The position numbers and the translations under genes are program-made. 64,000 nt of DNA, from assembly GCA_012295275.1 (NCBI GenBank), contig CM022671.1:2399878-2463877 (forward strand), read 5' to 3'. The notes under the pieces were generated by a model, which worked only from the letters and a program-made list of their open reading frames with translations, did no database searches and was not told where the DNA came from. This stretch comes from Chrysomallon squamiferum. Its lineage: Eukaryota; Mollusca; Gastropoda; Neomphalida; Peltospiridae. Of the stretch, positions 58,726-64,000 are shown piece by piece; the first letter of the stretch is position 1, and each line of letters opens with the position of its first letter.

Positions 58726-59510
58726 TCATCAAAAATGAATGATTTCTGCATATGAACACACACACTTTTTGTTCTTCCAAATTAAAAATATGGCGACATC
58801 ACTTTGCTGATAATAAAGTAAGACAGTAAAATGTTGATGTGGTGAAAATAAATGAAAATTAACATTTCCTTTTATATATCATTAATATTATAATTATACA
58901 TCAGATCCATGTTCTCAGTAGACTCAGCAGATCAACACAAAGTTGCCGCACACCCAGATTCAATAAATGTGTTTACTTGTTTATTTATTTATATTACTGA
59001 TTATTCCATTTAAATCTCTGTGTAAAAAAAATTACATAAAATTGAAAGAAAATGTCGATTTTTTTGTATGATCACGAGATTGTTTAATTACTAAACTTTA
59101 CTTTCAGTGAACAATAGTTGTTATTAAGAAATTAACCATCATATATAAATATACAAAGCATACTTAGGCTCCATGTTTGCATTTGTAATGGGAGTAGTTG
59201 GATCATATGATACAAATATGTTGGAAGCCTACTATAATGTATATATATATATGTACATAACTCACTGGTTACTCACTACATAAAATCAGTGTCGAACGAA
59301 TAAACAACCAAGACGGTGTTTGGAAATAAAGGACTTTAATACTAGGTAATCCCTGATATAGAAATATTATCACATGCAACATTGTGACTCTTTAGTCTCC
59401 AGGTTAATAAAGCTAATTAAAACAACTGCAAAACAAAAACCCTGATGTTTTGATAAAAACAGAATAATTTTACACAAATATATTCAACAAACTTATAATC
59501 AAATACACAG
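58726..59510. other. spacer downstream of the Kazal gene
   Basis: AT-rich DNA without a supported exon or recognisable mobile element. Confidence 0.4.
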
Positions 59511-60594
59511 TATTAATACACAGTTCATTACAATCAAACCTAAGGAGAAGTTAGTCACATGCAGTTAAATAATAACTGTTAAAGTTCATTAGTCATAGTT
59601 TTGGTGAGCAGTTATCCATGATTACAACTGCTACAGTGCAATATTCCCTATCCATATTATTACATGATATCATCATCAAGTAGACCTAACATAATACGTA
59701 ACTTTTAACATCTTTAATATAGTCCCACTCACTCTGATGCTAATGAAATAATTTATCAGTATAAAATAGGTGATCATTAAATCACTTAAGAAATTCTATT
59801 TATGTAATACCAGGCTTCTATTGTCTTTTGTAGTAATGCATTAACACCTAGCTAATACCAGATTTTTGTGATGATTTCATGTTTATTTATTTCAGTCATT
59901 TGGACACCTGGCATACTAATACCAATACCATACATCTGCCTGTAATCACTTATACTGCTTATGTTATCTATTTTATTGTATAAAAGTCTCTATAAAAATT
60001 CATTATACATATATCAGGGATTAATAAACATTTTGAAGACATACATACATGAACTTCGTGGAATTGTTATTTATATTTTGGTCAAATTGAAAACATAAAT
60101 ATAATATCACATCAAAAAAAAAAAAAAAGAATAACTGTTATACAACACAATACATAAAAATACAATTACTAGCACATCTAAATTAAAAATTACACATAAA
60201 TATAAAATATAAGCAGTATTGTAAATAGTGATGTCAGTAGCACTTATCCCACATGACCAGTGTCGCCCACTGAACAGAAATAATGAATATGTATCAGCTG
60301 AGTTTACTGAGAAAATAGTCAGTGTATCAGTCATGTTTATTTTAAAATATATTTCAATGTGAAAATTAATATAGATCATGTTAATTATTATAAATTGTAA
60401 CCACTGTTATACACTTGAAGTTATGCCAAGTCTCATCTTTAATATATAATATCTTAATTATTGTTTTTAGTAGACATGTTAAAATGAAAACAATAAACCT
60501 AAATTAATTACTGACCTTAGCTGATCTTTAGCACATATATGGAACCACTATTAACCAAATATAAAATGCTTTCTTTCACTGACAGTTGTTTAAG

Positions 60595-60597
<3 letters not shown>
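59511..60597. repeat. direct repeat R of about 1 kb, copy 1
   Basis: Aligns in direct orientation with 61391-62276. The right half is nearly identical; the left half is more diverged, and about 270 bp (roughly 59735-60005) is absent from copy 2. The same minus-strand 75-codon reading frame appears in both copies only because the DNA there is nearly identical; it has no recognisable domain. The repeat may be part of the 3' UTR of the putative minus-strand gene ending at 63397. Confidence 0.85.
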
Positions 60598-60629
<32 letters not shown>

Positions 60630-61390
60630 CATTATTATCCAGAAATTAATGACCTTGTATATTAACTTTTAGTGAGTAATATTTATATGATTTCAATATA
60701 ATTAAATACACGAAGAAAGGAAATCTAAGTGTCTATTTAATGATTTACATTGGAACTTAATTAGTTTGAGAAAGACGTCTAATAAATAATTACACAATTA
60801 TGCCATCACAGTTGTTATTGTCTTTGTTATTGTAGTTATTATTATGATTATTATTTAATAATGATGTATTTAAGATCCTCAGTCGTCATTTAATGGGCAG
60901 TTCCATTAACTGTACCCCCTTAATAAAAATTTAAGTGGTACGAAATATTTAATACAGAAACAGCTACAATTTCAAAGCGGCAGTGGTAAGGAATCATTTA
61001 TTTATTTATTTATTTATTTTTAATGAAATTATTTGATACTTTTATAGACTTTTTTTTTCACAGCCACTGCATATATTATAATGCAGTATACTTCTGTAAC
61101 AAATTTCAACAATCACCAAAAAATTAACAAAACACAATATATAGTTTCTGTGCTTGCAAGAGATATCATTTCCATGAATTTAACAAAATGCACATTAAAG
61201 AAAACATGCTTCTTTGTTTTGAATTCAACTACTGCAAAACTGCCGAATCAAAGGATGAACAAGTTTTTCACTTTTACATGGTGAAATTTCATTATCCTCA
61301 TCAATTGTGTGATACCTTATAATCAGACATTTTCATCATTTTCTTTAGTTCGATTTATTATTACATAACTTTTTTTAATATGCAAATACA
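60598..61390. other. spacer between the two copies of repeat R
   Basis: ATT-triplet repeats at 60598-60640 and ATTT repeats at about 60998-61020. No supported gene. Confidence 0.4.
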
Positions 61391-62276
61391 TATTAATACA
61401 CAGTTCATTACAACCAAACCTAAGAATAAGTCAGTCACATGCAGTTAAATATTAAGATTAACTGTTAATGTTCATTAGTCATAGTTTTGGTGAGGAGTTA
61501 TCCATGATTACAACTGCTACAATGCAATATTCCCTATCCATATTAGTACATGATATCATCATCATAAGTTCAAGTAGAACTAACAGAATACAAAACTTTT
61601 AACGTCTTTTAATATGCTCCCACTCACTCTGATGCAGTATTGTAAATTCATTATACATAATATAAGGGATTAATGATAATTGAACAATAAACCTTTTGAA
61701 GACATACATACACAAACTTCGTGTAATTATTATTTTTATTATGGTCATAGTGAAAACACAAATTAATATCACCGACACATTAAACAAAAATAAATAATAA
61801 CTGTTATCATAAAAATACAATTACTAGCACATCTAAATTAAAAATTACACATAAATATAAAATATAAGCAGTATTGTAAATAGTGATGTCAGTAGCACTT
61901 ATCCCACATGACCAGTGTCGCCCACTGAACAGAAATAATGAATATGTATCAGCTGAGTTTACTGAGAAAATAGTCAGTGTATCAGTCATGTTTATTTTAA
62001 AATATATTTCAATGTGAAAATTAATATAGATCACATTAATTATTATAAATTGTAACCACTGTTACGTTTAAAGTTATGCCAAGTCCACCAGTAAAATATA
62101 GTTATTGTCTCATCTTTTAATATATAATATCTTAATTATTCTTTTTAGTAGACATGTTAAAATGAAAGCAATAAACCTAAATTAATTACTGACCTTAGCT
62201 GATCTTTAGCACATATATGGAACCACTATTAACCAAGTATAAAATGCTTTCTTTCACTGACAGTTGTTTAAGGTTC
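61391..62276. repeat. direct repeat R of about 1 kb, copy 2
   Basis: Partner of 59511-60597, starting about 1.88 kb further on. It lacks an internal segment present in copy 1 and has a small insertion near 62083-62107. The run 61812-62028 matches 60160-60376 without a difference that I could find. Confidence 0.85.
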
Positions 62277-62372
62277 TGCACAGTCAAGGGCCAGAGTGCA
62301 ATGCCTTACTCTCTTCAGACAAAATAAAATTTTAACTTGCTAATCAAAGCCAGTGATGTGAAGCACGTTCAC

Positions 62373-62418
<46 letters not shown>

Positions 62419-62934
62419 AATAAATAAATATATATATATATATATACACACATGCACACACACACTCACATGTATATACAAATAAACATATATACATATA
62501 CATATATACACACACACACATATATATATATGTGTGTATATATATATATATATAAACACCTATATTTATTTATATATATATATTTATATATACATATACA
62601 CAATCACATATACACATATATTTATGTATAAAGGTTAGCTCATTGTTCGAAAAATTGGACTTATAGCCTTACCATAATTAGCCAACATCTCTTTATAAAG
62701 ACTAATTTTGTAGACTGGATACACATGGTCAGCGAGATTCATTGTTTTGTTTATCAAGACTACAATTACTACATAATTTTAGGGCAACTAACCCATAATT
62801 GTTATAAACAGTGACATTGTTATTACAGTAGTAATTTGTTAAATAATATCTACAAAACGTTTATGTTCTAAACATGACATATATTAATATAGAAGTACAC
62901 TACATATCTTTTAATTAAATAAAATGAATGGATC

Positions 62935-62990
<56 letters not shown>

Positions 62991-63396
62991 GGGTTGGTTT
63001 TAATGTGCTTGCCACTCATAGGCTAAAGAAATTGTACTTAGTTTATATAATATGAATGGTTATAACTTATGATCTACTTGAAAGCAAATTGAGAGAGAAT
63101 TAAAATATTATGCACATATCATATATGTAATGATTAAATGCAAAATTTGTACTAAATGATATTAACTTAAAAACTATTTTTTCTTTAATTACATTTCCTG
63201 ATCACAGAATAACACAGTACTGTTGCTGATGACATTGTTGCACCCCCACACTCCACAAAAATGGTCATCAAAATACCACACATCTTCAATTTAATATTGT
63301 TCTACCCATGATGTGATGAATTATTCGCTGGAACAAATGCTGACTCACTGGAAAAATCTAGTTCTTCTTAAGTTGAACCTGGGAGTCAGTGGTATT
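62277..63396. other. microsatellite-rich right-hand spacer
   Basis: Contains (CATA)n at 62375-62413, mixed AT/CA repeats to about 62620 and a (GA)n tract at 62940-62985. If the gene model at 63397-63823 is right, this is its 3' UTR or flank. Confidence 0.4.
62940..62985. repeat. (GA)n microsatellite
   Basis: About 45 bp of pure GA repeats followed by a G-rich patch. Confidence 0.95.
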
Positions 63397-63823
63397 TCAG
63401 TTTAAAAAGGGCTGATCACTCTAAAAAAAAGAAAAATCACAACAGTAGTTATAATAGCAGTAACAATAATAGTTGTAGTGGTAGTAGCTGTATATAGTAA
63501 CAGTATTAATAAAAGTACTTGTAGTAGTAGCAATATATTTGTATAGTGGTAATAGTGCTGTTAGAAGTAGTAATAGTAGTTACAGATAAAAGTATTATTA
63601 GAATTAGTAGTAGAGGTAGTAGTTGTTAATTTATATATATATATATGTATGTATGTATATTAGGCATCAGACATTGTAGAAATCGGCATGAATTAAGTAG
63701 TTCACTGTGTTAAATGTGAAAAAGCTTAAGGGATTTATTGAGACTAATCTTATTTTAATATCACTACAATATTTTCCTTTACCTCTCCAGTGGACGTATT
63801 ATCTTGGTTCTCTGTGCAGATTT
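63397..63823 (-). CDS. possible C-terminal exons of a gene entering from the right edge
   Basis: Two minus-strand segments fit as last exons. 63823-63783 (41 nt) has an acceptor 'ttttttcctag' and a donor 'gtaaag' and reads ICTENQDNTSTGE. 63420-63397 follows an excellent pyrimidine-tract acceptor and reads SDQPFLN then TGA. The first ends in phase 0 and the second starts in phase 0. The joined tail is hydrophilic and has no known motif. Short exons can arise by chance, so this is a suggestion only. Confidence 0.25.
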
Positions 63824-64000
63824 CTAGGAAAAAATAAAAACATTTTTAAATAATTTTAATTTTTTTTTATTTAAGCTCATGACATATTATCAGTAAAATA
63901 TTATAAAAATACACACAACAATAGGAAGAAAAGCAGTAAAAAATAATTATAATTAATAATTAATAATTAAATGAATACATTTCTAAAGAAATTAAAAACT
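63824..64000. other. right-edge non-coding DNA
   Basis: AT-rich sequence with no visible exon. It would be intron if the preceding model is correct. Confidence 0.4.

Noticed and set aside
60107-62034. Identical 75-codon frame in both copies of repeat R as a conserved protein
   Set aside because: The DNA itself is nearly identical, so the shared frame carries no independent evidence of coding; composition is random-like.

Overview
The window is nuclear DNA of an invertebrate animal. It is strongly AT-rich, packed with microsatellites and homopolymer runs, and its genes are split into short exons by GT-AG introns of roughly 0.1 to 2.6 kb. The protein set (eIF2B-alpha, TFIIH p34, a VKOR, a multi-EGF receptor, a follistatin-type Kazal protein) suggests a lophotrochozoan such as a mollusc. 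I did not recognise the abundant SINEs usual in octopus and squid DNA, so I do not assign a species.

The main structure is a segmental duplication. Block A (about 343-12335) and block B (about 21461-36020) are direct repeats carrying the same two genes head to head: EIF2B1 on the minus strand and GTF2H3 on the plus strand. In block B the EIF2B1 frame is complete (nine exons, 303 codons) and GTF2H3 is nearly fully resolved. In block A both genes are dead: EIF2B1 has an in-frame TGA and a deleted exon, and GTF2H3 has lost splice sites, gained a stop and lost exons. The two start codons lie 255 bp apart in B (226 bp in A), a compact shared promoter. The same head-to-head pair is known in vertebrates.

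Between the blocks (12336-21460) is a minus-strand receptor gene with Draper/MEGF10-like EGF repeats, one transmembrane helix and a short tail. Its long EGF exons are open, but the last EGF exon is frameshifted and the 5' exons were not found. The rest of this interval is simple-sequence DNA.

Region 36000-40300 is a repeat field with a large head-to-head palindrome of a unit of about 0.4 kb. Next comes a complete three-exon VKORC1-family gene (43326-45592, minus). A possible small secreted cysteine-rich gene (46704-49627, minus) and a clear secreted protein with a novel N-terminal region and two Kazal domains (51596-58463, plus) are divergently arranged about 2 kb apart, with a pogo-like MITE between them. 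The right end (58464-64000) has a direct repeat of about 1 kb, large microsatellites and two possible last exons of a gene entering from the right.

Mobile DNA: a truncated Mutator-like (MULE) element in a GTF2H3 intron of block B, absent from the matching site in block A; a pogo-like MITE; and weak hAT-like remnants. I found no tRNA or rRNA gene and no CRISPR array. The best candidates for something undescribed are the N-terminal region of the Kazal protein, the cysteine-rich secreted protein, the palindromic repeat array and the EIF2B1 piece carried inside a GTF2H3 intron.
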